From Novosphingobium sp. (GTDB taxonomy: Bacteria > Pseudomonadota > Alphaproteobacteria > Sphingomonadales > Sphingomonadaceae), in contig NZ_JAIEPN010000005.1 of the NCBI RefSeq assembly GCF_019748365.1, positions 1 through 64,000 of the forward strand: DNA of 64,000 nt. Reading direction: 5' to 3'. The notes beneath the pieces were generated by a model, which saw nothing but the letters and a program-made list of their open reading frames with translations, did not search any database and had not been told where the DNA came from. Positions 48,503 through 57,079 of this stretch are shown here, piece by piece (position 1 is the first letter of the stretch; every line of letters starts with the position of its first letter). The translations under genes were made by a program, and so were the position numbers.

Positions 48503-48823
48503 TCAGTTGCCGTCCGCGTCGACCATGAACACCACCGGCTTGCCCCGCGACTCCGGCTCCCACCCGGCATCGAGCGCCGCCCGGATCCCGCGCGTGACCA
48601 CCGCGTCGCTGATCTGCAACCGCCCGCGCGGGAGCCCCTTCATCAAGCGCTTCGGCGGGGGAAATTCCAGCAGGGCCTCCCGCTGCGTGTGCTGGCGAAG
48701 CAGGGTCACGGTCATGCCTTTCCAGCCATGATTCTCGCTCCACTGCGGCTCGCTGCGCAGCTCCCATTGGTAGGGCAGGCCGTCGACCTCGATGATGCCG
48801 GATTGTCTGGGGGTGCTGGTCAT
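48503..48823 (-). CDS. Hypothetical protein, 106 residues
   Basis: Unrecognised. MTSTPRQSGIIEVDGLPYQW, ELRSEPQWSENHGWKGMTVT, LLEFPPPKRLMKGLPRGRLQ, AALDAGWEPESRGKPVVFMVDADGN. Soluble, beta-rich by appearance. It is 10 bases downstream of panC and immediately upstream of another hypothetical, all on the minus strand. Confidence 0.7.
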   Translation of the reverse strand: MTSTPRQSGIIEVDGLPYQWELRSEPQWSENHGWKGMTVTLLRQHTQREALLEFPPPKRLMKGLPRGRLQISDAVVTRGIRAALDAGWEPESRGKPVVFMVDADGN

Positions 48824-48833
48824 GCTGCCACAC

Positions 48834-49727
48834 CTAGCAGGTCTGGCCGGCCACGACCGCCACGTTATCGATCAGACGCGCTTTGCCGAGATGCGCCGCC
48901 ACCAGCAGGCGCGCCGCATGGCCATCCCACTGTGCCACGTCTTCCAGCGTCACGGCATCGCGCAGTTCAGCATAGTCGATCTGGCGAAAGCCCGCCGCCA
49001 GCACGGTAGCCTGCAACGCGGCTAGCGCTTCCGCCACCGGTTCGCCGGCCACGATCTTGGCCGCTGCCTCGCGCATGGCCCGGTTCATGGCCGGGGCTGC
49101 GGCGCGCTCCTCCGCCGTCAGGTACTTGTTCCGGCTGCTCATCGCGAGGCCATCAGCTTCGCGCACCGTGGGCACGCCCACAATGCGGTCCGCATGCGGA
49201 TGCGTCATATCGAGATCGCGCGCCATGCGGCGGATGATCGCCAGCTGCTGCCAGTCCTTCTCGCCGAACAGCGCCACATCGGGCTGCACCTGGTTGAACA
49301 GCTTGGTGACGACGGTGGCCACGCCATCGAAATGGCCGGGCCGCGCCGCGCCGCAGAGCACGGCATCGAGTCCGCCCACTTGCACGGTCGTCGCATAACC
49401 CGCCGGATAGACCACATCGACCGTCGGCGCCCACAGCACATCCACGCCTTCCGCCGCCAGCAGCGCGGCATCGGCCTCGAGCTGGCGCGGATAGGTCGCA
49501 AGGTCCTCATTGGGGCCGAACTGCCGCGGATTGACGAAGATCGAGACGACGACATGTTGCGCAAGCCGCTTCGCTTCGCGCACCAGCGTCAGATGGCCCT
49601 GGTGCAGCGCCCCCATCGTGGGCACGAGTGCCAGTTTGGGATGGTCTTCGGCCTTGGCGGAATTGTCCCCCGATTTCAGCGCGGAAAGCTCCGTGCGCAG
49701 CGGTTCCAGGGCAGTCAGGATTTGCAC
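48834..49727 (-). CDS. panC: Pantothenate synthetase
   Basis: 297 residues. ATP/pantoate enzyme: LALVPTMGALHQGHLTLVREA (HxGH-like), SIFVNPRQFGPNEDLATYPR, FGEKDWQQLAIIRRM, GVPTVREADGLAMSSRNKYL (KMSKS-like). Makes pantothenate for CoA. GTG 49727 is preferred because GGAGAG lies 7 bases upstream; ATG 49757 would add ten residues. Confidence 0.95.
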   Translation of the reverse strand: MQILTALEPLRTELSALKSGDNSAKAEDHPKLALVPTMGALHQGHLTLVREAKRLAQHVVVSIFVNPRQFGPNEDLATYPRQLEADAALLAAEGVDVLWAPTVDVVYPAGYATTVQVGGLDAVLCGAARPGHFDGVATVVTKLFNQVQPDVALFGEKDWQQLAIIRRMARDLDMTHPHADRIVGVPTVREADGLAMSSRNKYLTAEERAAAPAMNRAMREAAAKIVAGEPVAEALAALQATVLAAGFRQIDYAELRDAVTLEDVAQWDGHAARLLVAAHLGKARLIDNVAVVAGQTC

Positions 49728-49849
49728 GCGCCACGGCTCTCCAGTAATCCCCGGCATGGGGTCAACAGTCCCCCAAAAGGGAAAGGCCCTCTAGCCCTGA
49801 GCCCTGCCCGGCGGCAAGGGGGCCCGCCACTCACAGAAAGGATGATCGT

Positions 49850-50662
49850 TTGCCCGCCGCCCCTTACCGAATCGTCTTCGCCAATGAAAAGGGCGGCACC
49901 GGCAAGTCCACCACGGCGGTCCATGTCGCCATCGCGCTTGCCTATCAGGGCGCGCGGGTGGCGGCGATCGATCTCGATGCCCGTCAGCGCACGATGCACC
50001 GCTATCTCGAAAATCGCGCCGAGACCATGCGCCGTCGCGGCATCACGCTGCCGACCGCGACTTTCGCGGTTTACGAGGGCACAAGCAGCGACGAGCTCGA
50101 CGCCCTGACCGGCCAGCTCGGCGCAGACCACGACTTCGTTTTGTTCGACACCCCCGGCCGCGATGATCCGCTGGCCCGCCACGTTGCGACGCAGGCCGAT
50201 ACGCTGGTCACCCCGCTCAACGACAGCTTCGTCGATTTCGATCTCATCGGCCAGGTCGATGCCGAAACCTTCAAGGTCCGCCGCCTCTCGTTCTATGCCG
50301 AGCTGATCTGGGAAGCCCGCAAGAAGCGCGCGATGGCGACCATCAAGGAAGCACGCAAGGAAATGGATTGGGTCGTGGTGCGCAACCGCACCGGCTATAC
50401 CGAGGCGCGCAACCAGAAGCGCATCGATCAGGCGCTGATCGAGCTGTCCAAGCGCGTCGGTTTCCGCATCGCCAGTGGCCTCTCCGAACGCGTGATCTAC
50501 CGCGAGCTGTTCCCGAGCGGCCTGACCCTGCTTGACAAGGGACATCTCGGCGAGCTCGGCACCAGCCATCTTGTCGCCCGGCAGGAACTGCGCACGCTTG
50601 TCGCCGGCCTTGCACTCAAGCTGCCCGAACGTGGCCAGCTGGCGATGGCAGCCGTACTGTGA
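49850..50662 (+). CDS. mipZ: MipZ-type ParA ATPase (division-site placement)
   Basis: 270 residues from TTG 49850 (AGAAAGGA 6-7 bases upstream). Deviant Walker A NEKGGTGKST (14-21 core), IDLDARQRTMHRYLENR, switch DTPGRDDPLARH, and VVVRNRTGYTEARNQKRIDQAL. Strong match to Caulobacter MipZ, which forms a gradient from ParB at the poles and inhibits FtsZ assembly. Followed with GTGA overlap by a J-domain protein. Confidence 0.93.
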   Translation: MPAAPYRIVFANEKGGTGKSTTAVHVAIALAYQGARVAAIDLDARQRTMHRYLENRAETMRRRGITLPTATFAVYEGTSSDELDALTGQLGADHDFVLFDTPGRDDPLARHVATQADTLVTPLNDSFVDFDLIGQVDAETFKVRRLSFYAELIWEARKKRAMATIKEARKEMDWVVVRNRTGYTEARNQKRIDQALIELSKRVGFRIASGLSERVIYRELFPSGLTLLDKGHLGELGTSHLVARQELRTLVAGLALKLPERGQLAMAAVL

Positions 50663-50955
50663 AGTTCCTGCTCCTCGCGGCGCTTGCCTGCCTTGCCGTG
50701 AAGATGCTGGCAGGGCGGTGGCCGTGGGAGCTCTTCGGCCCCAATGCCAAGGAAGCGGCCGAGAAGCGCGCACTGAACCTGCTCGGGTTGAAGGCCGATG
50801 CGGGTTATGACGAGATCATCGATGCGCATCGGCGGTTGCTGATGAAGGTGCATCCGGATCGGGGCGGTACCAACGATGCGGTATTTGAGGCCAATGCGGC
50901 GCGCGATTTGCTGCTGGCGCGGATTTCGAGCCGCGGACCTGATGGGCAGGGGTGA
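50659..50955 (+). CDS. Membrane-anchored J-domain protein
   Basis: 98 residues, GTG start overlapping the mipZ TGA. One N-terminal helix (KFLLLAALACLAVKMLAG), then a C-terminal J domain with LLGLKADAGYDEIIDAHRRL and HPD in MKVHPDRGGTNDAVFEANAA. Similar to Tim14/DjlA-like short DnaJ proteins that recruit DnaK at the membrane. Partner unknown. Confidence 0.9.
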   Translation: MKFLLLAALACLAVKMLAGRWPWELFGPNAKEAAEKRALNLLGLKADAGYDEIIDAHRRLLMKVHPDRGGTNDAVFEANAARDLLLARISSRGPDGQG

Positions 50956-50976
50956 TGCTGATTTTCCTGTTTCTCG

Positions 50977-51109
50977 CAGAGACGCGGAGGAAACGAAGAT
51001 CGCGAAGACCTTTGTTGTGCAGCGCCGCCGCGCTTTTGCCGCAAGCATAAGAAGGGGTCTGGCGGCGGGACGCATGATCTTTGCGCCCTTGTGTTCCTCC
51101 GCGTCTCTG
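50977..51109. repeat. Inverted pair of a dispersed CAGAGACGCGGAGGAA repeat
   Basis: CAGAGACGCGGAGGAA (50977-50992) and its perfect reverse complement TTCCTCCGCGTCTCTG (51094-51109), 101 bases apart. Short motif resembling a frequent intergenic repeat in proteobacteria (CGCAGAGACGCGGAG). No gene is visible in the interval; a short frame at 50876-51139 is spurious. Confidence 0.75.
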
Positions 51110-51135
51110 TGGGAACCCCTTGGCGGCATGCTAGC

Positions 51136-52533
51136 ATGAACCACCAGTTCCACCCCAGCGTGCTGCGCGAGTACGACATTCGCGGCACTGTCGGCCAAAC
51201 GCTGGGGCCAGAGGACGCCTATGCCCTCGGCCGCAGCTTCGCCACACGTGTGCTGCGTGATGGTCGGCACATCGTGGCCGTCGGTTACGATGGTCGCCTC
51301 AGCTCGCCCATGCTGGAAGAAGCGCTGGTGGCGGGGCTCTGCGCCAGCGGTGTCGATGTTCGCCGCATCGGGCTCGGCCCTACGCCGATGCTCTATTTCG
51401 CGACCGCCTCACTGCCAGAGGTGCAGGATGGCATTCAGATAACTGGCAGCCACAATCCCGCCGATCAGAATGGCTTCAAAGTGGTATTTCGGGGAGGTCC
51501 GTTCTTTGGTCCAGATATACTCGATCTCGGCCGCCTCGCCGCCCGGGGGGATTGGGCGCAGGGCGACGGGACGGCCGAGCCCTTCGACATCATGGATTCC
51601 TATGTCGAGCGTTTGCTCGTCGGGCTGGAGGGTATCGCGCCAGATGCCGTGGCGCGCCTCGCCATCGGCTGGGATGCCGGAAATGGTGCCGCCGGTCCCG
51701 TAATCGAGCGCTTGTGCGCCCGCCTGCCCGCCAGGATACCGGGACGCCATGTCTTGCTGCACACGCGTGTCGATGGAACGTTTCCCAACCATCATCCCGA
51801 TCCTTCCGTTGATGCCAATCTTGCCGATTTGCGCGATGCCGTCGCGCAAGGACGACTCGACTTCGGACTAGCCTTCGATGGGGATGGGGATCGGCTGGGT
51901 GTCGTCGATGCCAATGGCCGCGCCTTTACCGGCGACGCGCTGCTCCTGCTCTTCGCCGAGGATCTGCTGAAAAGGCAGCCAGGCGCGACAGTTGTTGCGG
52001 ATATCAAGGCCAGCGGCGCCCTGTTCGAGCGGGTCCGTGCGCTCGGCGGATCACCCTTGATGTGGAAGTCCGGGCACAGCCACATCAAGTCCAAAATGAA
52101 GGAGACTGGAGCTCTTCTGGGCGGCGAAGTGACCGGCCACGTGTTCCTCGCGGACGATTACTACGGGTTCGACGACGCACTCTACGCGGCCGTGCGGCTC
52201 ATCGCAGCCTGCATCCGGCTTGGTCGGAGCGTGACGGAGTTGCACGATGCCATGCCGGTGATGATCAACACGCCCGAATTGCGATTCCCCGTGGAGGAGG
52301 ATCGCAAGTTCGTCGTGGTGGACGAAGTTCGCTCCCGGCTGGCTGCCGATGGAGCGGACCTTGTCGCCATCGATGGCGTACGGGTCACCACGCCGCACGG
52401 CTGGTGGCTCCTGCGCGCCTCCAATACCGAGGCGATGCTGACCGCAAGGGCCGAAAGCGAGAGCGAAGCGGGCCTCGCGGCACTCCTCGCTGCCCTCGAC
52501 GCGCAATTGGCGGCCTCCGGGATAAGGCGCTAG
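51136..52533 (+). CDS. Phosphomannomutase/phosphoglucomutase
   Basis: 465 residues, alpha-D-phosphohexomutase family. FHPSVLREYDIRGTVG at the start, phosphoserine loop TGSHNPAD (Ser105), metal loop DGDGDR (248-253), sugar loop GGEVTGH, phosphate loop RASNTEAM near the end. Makes Man-1-P or Glc-1-P for surface polysaccharides. Codon choice is slightly less GC-biased than the genes around it, so a different origin is possible but weakly supported. Confidence 0.93.
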   Translation: MNHQFHPSVLREYDIRGTVGQTLGPEDAYALGRSFATRVLRDGRHIVAVGYDGRLSSPMLEEALVAGLCASGVDVRRIGLGPTPMLYFATASLPEVQDGIQITGSHNPADQNGFKVVFRGGPFFGPDILDLGRLAARGDWAQGDGTAEPFDIMDSYVERLLVGLEGIAPDAVARLAIGWDAGNGAAGPVIERLCARLPARIPGRHVLLHTRVDGTFPNHHPDPSVDANLADLRDAVAQGRLDFGLAFDGDGDRLGVVDANGRAFTGDALLLLFAEDLLKRQPGATVVADIKASGALFERVRALGGSPLMWKSGHSHIKSKMKETGALLGGEVTGHVFLADDYYGFDDALYAAVRLIAACIRLGRSVTELHDAMPVMINTPELRFPVEEDRKFVVVDEVRSRLAADGADLVAIDGVRVTTPHGWWLLRASNTEAMLTARAESESEAGLAALLAALDAQLAASGIRR

Positions 52534-52543
52534 TGTCCACCCG

Positions 52544-54982
52544 GTGACAGGCACCACAATCCCACCTGAAATCGAGGCATGGTTCGCAGGGCGCGGCTGG
52601 CGTGTGCGGCGGCATCAGAGCGAGATGCTGGTGGCCGACGATGCCAGGCAGCACGCGCTGTTGGTTGCAGACACCGGTGCGGGCAAGACCTTGGCCGGTT
52701 TCCTGCCGACACTGGCCGCCTTCACGCTCTCGCGGCTCGGCGATGCGCCGCCGCCCGAAGGGCTGCACACGCTCTACGTGTCACCGCTCAAGGCGCTTGC
52801 GCACGATGTGCAGCGCAATCTGCTCACGCCGATCACCGAGATGGGCCTGCCCATCACGGTCGAGACGCGCAGCGGCGACACCCCGTCCGATCGCAAGGCC
52901 CGCCAGCGCGCGCGCCCGCCGCATGTACTTCTGACAACGCCCGAATCGCTTTCCCTCCTTCTCAGCTACCCCGAGAGCGCGCAGCTGTTCGGGACCCTGC
53001 AGCGCGTGGTGATCGATGAAGTCCACGCCTTCGCCACCTCCAAGCGCGGCGATCTGCTCGCGCTTGCTCTGACAAGACTGCAGGCGCTGGCGCCCGGGCT
53101 GCGGCGTGCCGCGCTTTCTGCCACGCTGGCCGATCCGGAAAGCTTCCGGGCATGGCTCGCGCCCTGGGGTGATCTCGACAGCACCGTTCTGGTCGAAGGC
53201 GAAGCCGGCGCGCCGGCGGACGTCGACATTCTCCTGCCCGGCGATGGCCAGCGCGTGCCGTGGGGCGGGCATGCGGCCGCCTGGGCCCTCCCCCAACTCT
53301 ACGAGGCGATCCGCCGCAACCGCACCACGCTGGTCTTCACCAACACCCGCTTCCTTGCCGAGTACATCTTTCAGCTGCTGTGGGATGCCAACGAGGACAA
53401 GCTGCCGATCGGCATCCACCACGGCTCGCTTTCCAAGGAAGCGCGCCGCAAGGTTGAGGGCGCCATGGCGCGGGGGGAATTGCGCGCGCTGGTGTGCACC
53501 GCCAGCCTCGATCTCGGCGTCGACTGGGGCGATATCGACATGGTGGTGCAGATGGGCGCGCCCAAGGGCTCCTCGCGCCTGCTCCAGCGCATCGGGCGGG
53601 CAAACCACCGGCTCGACCAGCCGAGCCGCGCTATGCTCGTCCCCGGCAACCGCTTCGAGTTCCTCGAGGCGATGGCGGCGCGCGATGCGGTGAATGAGGG
53701 CCAGCGCGATGGCGAGGACTTTCGTCCCGGCGGGCTCGATGTGCTCGCCCAGCATGTCATGGCGATCGCCTGCGCCGGGCCGTTCCATGAAGCGGAGTTG
53801 CTCGCGCAGGTGCGGTCCTCGCTGGCCTATGCGGAGATTGACGAGGCGGGGTGGCAGCGGGTGCTGCAGTTCGTGGCGACAGGGGGGTATTCGCTGCGGG
53901 CGTATGACCGGTTTCAACGCATCGTCCGCCTGAAGGACGGCACCTGGCGGCTGACCCATCCGCAGCAGGCGGCACGGCATCGGCTCAATGCGGGGATCAT
54001 CGTCGATTCCGAAATGCTCGAAGTCCGCTTCCGCAATGGGCGGTCGCTGGGCAAGGTTGAGGAAAGCTTCGGGGCGGGTCTCAAGCCGGGGGACACATTC
54101 CGCTTTGCCGGGTTGGACCTTGAAGTGGAGGGCGTGCGCGATCTGGAGTTGATCGTGCGCGGGGCCAAGTCTGCGGGGCAGATCCCCAGCTACAATGGCG
54201 CGCGCATGCCGCTGACAACGCACCTGTCGGGGCGCGTGCAGGCGATGCTGGCGGACCGCGCCGGATGGGGCCGCTTCCCCGATGACGTGCGCGAGTGGCT
54301 GGAAGTGCAGGACTGGCGGAGCCGCTTGCCGGCGCCGGGCGAGCTGCTGGTCGAAAGCTTCCCGCATGGAGGCCGCGCCTACACGGTCTACTACACCTTC
54401 GAAGGGTGGAACGCGAACCAGTCGCTTGGCATGCTGATCACCCGGCGGATGGAAGACGCGGGTCTCTCCCCGATGGGCTTCGTCGCTAACGATTATGCAC
54501 TAGGGGTGTGGGGTCTGCGACCGGTGAAGGACCCTGCTCCGCTGCTTTCACCCGATATCCTTACGCATGAATTCGTGGAATGGGTGCAGAACTCCTATCT
54601 CCTGCGCCGAGCCTTCCGCGAAGTCGCGGTCATTTCCGGGCTGGTCGAACGCCAGCAGCCGGGCGCGCGCAAGAGCGGGCGGCAGGTAACGTTCTCGACC
54701 GACCTGATCTACGATGTGCTGCGCAAGCATGAGCCGGACCACTTGCTGATCGAGGCGGCCTGGGCCGACGCCCGCGCCCGAATGACCGATGTCGGTCGCC
54801 TGGGCGCGCTGTTGGACCGCGCCGCAGCGGAACTGGTCCATGTCGAGCTCGATCGCGTGACGCCGCTGGCAGTGCCGCTGATGGTCATGATCGGGCGGGA
54901 ATCGGTGCCAGCCGGTGCGGCCGATGAGGAACTGTTGCTGGAGGCGGAAAGTCTGGCTTCGGCGGCGATGCGGCCGGAATAG
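52544..54982 (+). CDS. Ligase-associated DEXH-box DNA helicase (Lhr-like)
   Basis: 812 residues from GTG 52544, 10 bases after the phosphohexomutase. SF2 helicase: Walker A ADTGAGKT (Lys48), DEVH 158-161, SATLADPESF, second RecA domain with HHGSLSKEARRKVEGAM, TASLDLGVDWGDIDMVVQMG and QRIGRANHR, then Lhr-type WH and C-terminal domains. Relatives occur with ligase D-like ligase, exonuclease and PdeM phosphoesterase genes in a DNA-repair set; none of those partners is here. Confidence 0.93.
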   Translation: MTGTTIPPEIEAWFAGRGWRVRRHQSEMLVADDARQHALLVADTGAGKTLAGFLPTLAAFTLSRLGDAPPPEGLHTLYVSPLKALAHDVQRNLLTPITEMGLPITVETRSGDTPSDRKARQRARPPHVLLTTPESLSLLLSYPESAQLFGTLQRVVIDEVHAFATSKRGDLLALALTRLQALAPGLRRAALSATLADPESFRAWLAPWGDLDSTVLVEGEAGAPADVDILLPGDGQRVPWGGHAAAWALPQLYEAIRRNRTTLVFTNTRFLAEYIFQLLWDANEDKLPIGIHHGSLSKEARRKVEGAMARGELRALVCTASLDLGVDWGDIDMVVQMGAPKGSSRLLQRIGRANHRLDQPSRAMLVPGNRFEFLEAMAARDAVNEGQRDGEDFRPGGLDVLAQHVMAIACAGPFHEAELLAQVRSSLAYAEIDEAGWQRVLQFVATGGYSLRAYDRFQRIVRLKDGTWRLTHPQQAARHRLNAGIIVDSEMLEVRFRNGRSLGKVEESFGAGLKPGDTFRFAGLDLEVEGVRDLELIVRGAKSAGQIPSYNGARMPLTTHLSGRVQAMLADRAGWGRFPDDVREWLEVQDWRSRLPAPGELLVESFPHGGRAYTVYYTFEGWNANQSLGMLITRRMEDAGLSPMGFVANDYALGVWGLRPVKDPAPLLSPDILTHEFVEWVQNSYLLRRAFREVAVISGLVERQQPGARKSGRQVTFSTDLIYDVLRKHEPDHLLIEAAWADARARMTDVGRLGALLDRAAAELVHVELDRVTPLAVPLMVMIGRESVPAGAADEELLLEAESLASAAMRPE

Positions 54983-54990
54983 CTCGCAAC

Positions 54991-55018
54991 GAAAAAGGGG
55001 CGGATTGCTCCGCCCCTT
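54991..55018 (-). terminator. Rho-independent terminator of the tonB-exbB-exbD-exbD operon
   Basis: 10-bp perfect stem AAGGGGCGGA (54995-55004) with TCCGCCCCTT (55009-55018), TTGC loop. On the minus strand it is followed by TTTTTCG, so it ends the exbD transcript; it also lies past the convergent helicase. Confidence 0.88.
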
Positions 55019-55046
55019 GATCATGCTTGGCTGAGTGCCCGCGGCG

Positions 55047-55478
55047 TTACTTGCTGAACGTCGCGAAGTTCTCGTTGCCCACGAAGCCGAACTTGCTGAC
55101 CTTCACCTGCGTGATGATCTTCAGCATGCGGTTCGCGATTTCGTACGAGGCATATTCCTCGGGCTGGAACTGGAGTTCCGGCTCGGGGTTCATCGCCTTC
55201 GTCGCCTGAAGCAGCGAGACGAGGTTGCCTTCGGTGATGGGCGAACCGTTCCAGAGGATCTGGTTCTGCGTGGTGAGCACCAGCTTGTTCTTCACCGGAT
55301 CGATCTTCGGCTTGTCCGTCGGCGGGGTCGCCTGGGGCAGGTCGATGTTGACCGAGTGGGTGGCCACGGGGATGGTGATGATGAACATGATGAGGAGCAC
55401 GAGCATGACGTCGATCAGCGGCGTCGTGTTCATCTCCATCATCGGCGAGCCATCGTCTTTGCCGCCGCTCATTGCCAT
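55047..55478 (-). CDS. exbD: ExbD/TolR biopolymer transport protein (second copy)
   Basis: 143 residues. N-terminal cytoplasmic tail (MAMSGGKDDGSPMMEMNTTP), one transmembrane helix with the functional Asp in [20 protein letters not shown], and a periplasmic domain (KNKLVLTTQNQILWNGSPIT). Last gene of the tonB-exbB-exbD-exbD operon. Xanthomonads and sphingomonads often have two ExbD genes, the second needed only for some substrates. Confidence 0.94.
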   Translation of the reverse strand: MAMSGGKDDGSPMMEMNTTPLIDVMLVLLIMFIITIPVATHSVNIDLPQATPPTDKPKIDPVKNKLVLTTQNQILWNGSPITEGNLVSLLQATKAMNPEPELQFQPEEYASYEIANRMLKIITQVKVSKFGFVGNENFATFSK

Positions 55479-55526
55479 AGGGGGTACTCCTGTCTGGTAT
55501 CGTAGACCCGGGTGACTTGCCGACGT

Positions 55527-56054
55527 TTAGCCGTTGGGATCAACCGGGGTGGAGATGAAGCCGACCTTGGGATAACCCGCAATCTGCACGTTGTAGATCG
55601 CGCCGGCGATGCACTTCCAGGGGACGTTGACGTCGCCGCGGATGTGTACTTCGGGGATCTTGTCGGGCTCCATGTTCTGCGCACCGCCGGCACGCTTCAC
55701 GATCGCATCAAGCCGGTCGAACGCCATCTTGTAGAGTTCGTTGTTATCAACCGGCGTGATGTTGTTGATGTAGACGCGGCACTGGCCGGTCCGCGAGGAG
55801 CCCTCGTAGCCGCCCTGACCGGGGCTGCGCCCGCCGGCGTCGGTCGACACAACCGTCACGAGCAGGTTCTCGACCTTGTCCTGCGTCTCTTCAGACGGCA
55901 GCACAGGGACCTTGAGCTTCTCGACGGTCTGGATCGCGACCGGAACCGCGATGAGGAAGATGATCAGCAGCACGAGCATCACGTCCACGAGCGGCGTGGT
56001 ATTGATGTCCGACATTGGGCGTTCGTCGCCCCCGCCGCCTGTAGAAATCGCCAT
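55527..56054 (-). CDS. exbD: ExbD/TolR biopolymer transport protein (first copy)
   Basis: 175 residues. Asp-bearing helix in [20 protein letters not shown], then a periplasmic domain with an insertion rich in Gly/Ser ([20 protein letters not shown]) before [19 protein letters not shown]. The insertion and two Cys distinguish it from the second ExbD copy. Works with ExbB and TonB to transduce proton motive force. 164 bases downstream of exbB. Confidence 0.94.
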   Translation of the reverse strand: MAISTGGGGDERPMSDINTTPLVDVMLVLLIIFLIAVPVAIQTVEKLKVPVLPSEETQDKVENLLVTVVSTDAGGRSPGQGGYEGSSRTGQCRVYINNITPVDNNELYKMAFDRLDAIVKRAGGAQNMEPDKIPEVHIRGDVNVPWKCIAGAIYNVQIAGYPKVGFISTPVDPNG

Positions 56055-56218
56055 TGGTTAGTTCCTATCCGATCTTTCCACGGTGAACCGGGTTTTCAAG
56101 GCTCGTGGGAGCCCTGACTATCCCGGCTGGAACCCGCGTAGTTCCCGAAGAGGGGTGGCAGGCCGCCCTGTCACAGATTGGCCCACTGGTCCCCTCTCCT
56201 CGTCCGCGTATTCGGGTC

Positions 56219-56986
56219 TTACTTCTTGGCCGGAGCCGCGGCCGGAGCAGCGGGCTTGGCAGCCGGGGCAGCCGGCAGGGCAGGCTTGACCACGCCCTTC
56301 GAGGCGAGGTTGGCGAGCACGTCGGTGCTGAAACCGGTCAGCAGTTCAGCGATGCGCTTGTTGCGGGCCTGCAGGTAGTTGTAGGCGAGCACCGCGGGAA
56401 CCGCGACGAGCAGACCGAGCGCGGTCATGATGAGCGCTTCACCGACCGGACCCGCGACCTTGTCGATCGAGGCCGAACCGGCGATGCCGATGTTGATGAG
56501 CGCGCCGTAGATGCCGACGACGGTACCGAACAGACCGATGAACGGCGAGGTCGCACCGACGGTAGCAAGGAACGGCAGGCCACCGGCGAGCTTCGCGTTG
56601 ATCGACGCTTCCGAACGGGCCAGCGAGCTGTGCATCCAGTCGTGGTTTTCCGATTCGTCCATCTTGCCGGCCGCGTCTTCGGCCGAAAGGCCGTCGTCCA
56701 CGATCTGGCGCCAGGCCGAGTTCTTCTCGAGCTTGGAAGCGCCTTCACGCAGGCTGGCGGCGCGCCAGAAACCGGCGAGCGACTGGTGCTGCTTCATCAC
56801 CTTGGTCTGCTCGGCCCACTTGGTGAAGAGGATGTAGAAGGAACCGACCGACATGAACACGAGAATGCCGAAGGTCGAGAGCGGGATCCAGGCGGGCTTG
56901 CCGCCGGGGAACAGAACTTCCGCGATACCAAACTTGTTCTGGGGCGCGGCAGTGGCGGCAGCTGCGGCGAGCGTGTGGATGAGCAT
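56219..56986 (-). CDS. exbB: ExbB/TolQ proton channel protein
   Basis: 255 residues from ATG 56986 (AGAGGAAG upstream; an in-frame TTG at 57004 is less likely). Three transmembrane helices: LSTFGILVFMSVGSFYILFT, VGATSPFIGLFGTVVGIYGA and ALIMTALGLLVAVPAVLAYN; the second and third form the MotA/TolQ/ExbB domain. Ala/Pro-rich C-terminal tail ([14 protein letters not shown]) is unusual. Partner of ExbD and TonB. Confidence 0.95.
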   Translation of the reverse strand: MLIHTLAAAAATAAPQNKFGIAEVLFPGGKPAWIPLSTFGILVFMSVGSFYILFTKWAEQTKVMKQHQSLAGFWRAASLREGASKLEKNSAWRQIVDDGLSAEDAAGKMDESENHDWMHSSLARSEASINAKLAGGLPFLATVGATSPFIGLFGTVVGIYGALINIGIAGSASIDKVAGPVGEALIMTALGLLVAVPAVLAYNYLQARNKRIAELLTGFSTDVLANLASKGVVKPALPAAPAAKPAAPAAAPAKK

Positions 56987-57079
56987 TCGGGTCTTCCTCT
57001 TCAATATATCGTAAAAAGGGTCAAAAAGATAAGCTCGGGCGTCGCGGCCCTCCCCATGGGAAGGGCCACGCCAATCAGA

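Noticed and set aside
50876..51139. Plus-strand frame across the 16-bp repeats
   Set aside because: Out of frame with the J-domain gene and made mostly of repeat sequence.
57036..57060. Terminator between tonB and exbB (GGCCCT/AGGGCC hairpin)
   Set aside because: Short imperfect stem without a T-tract; more likely read-through or a processing site.
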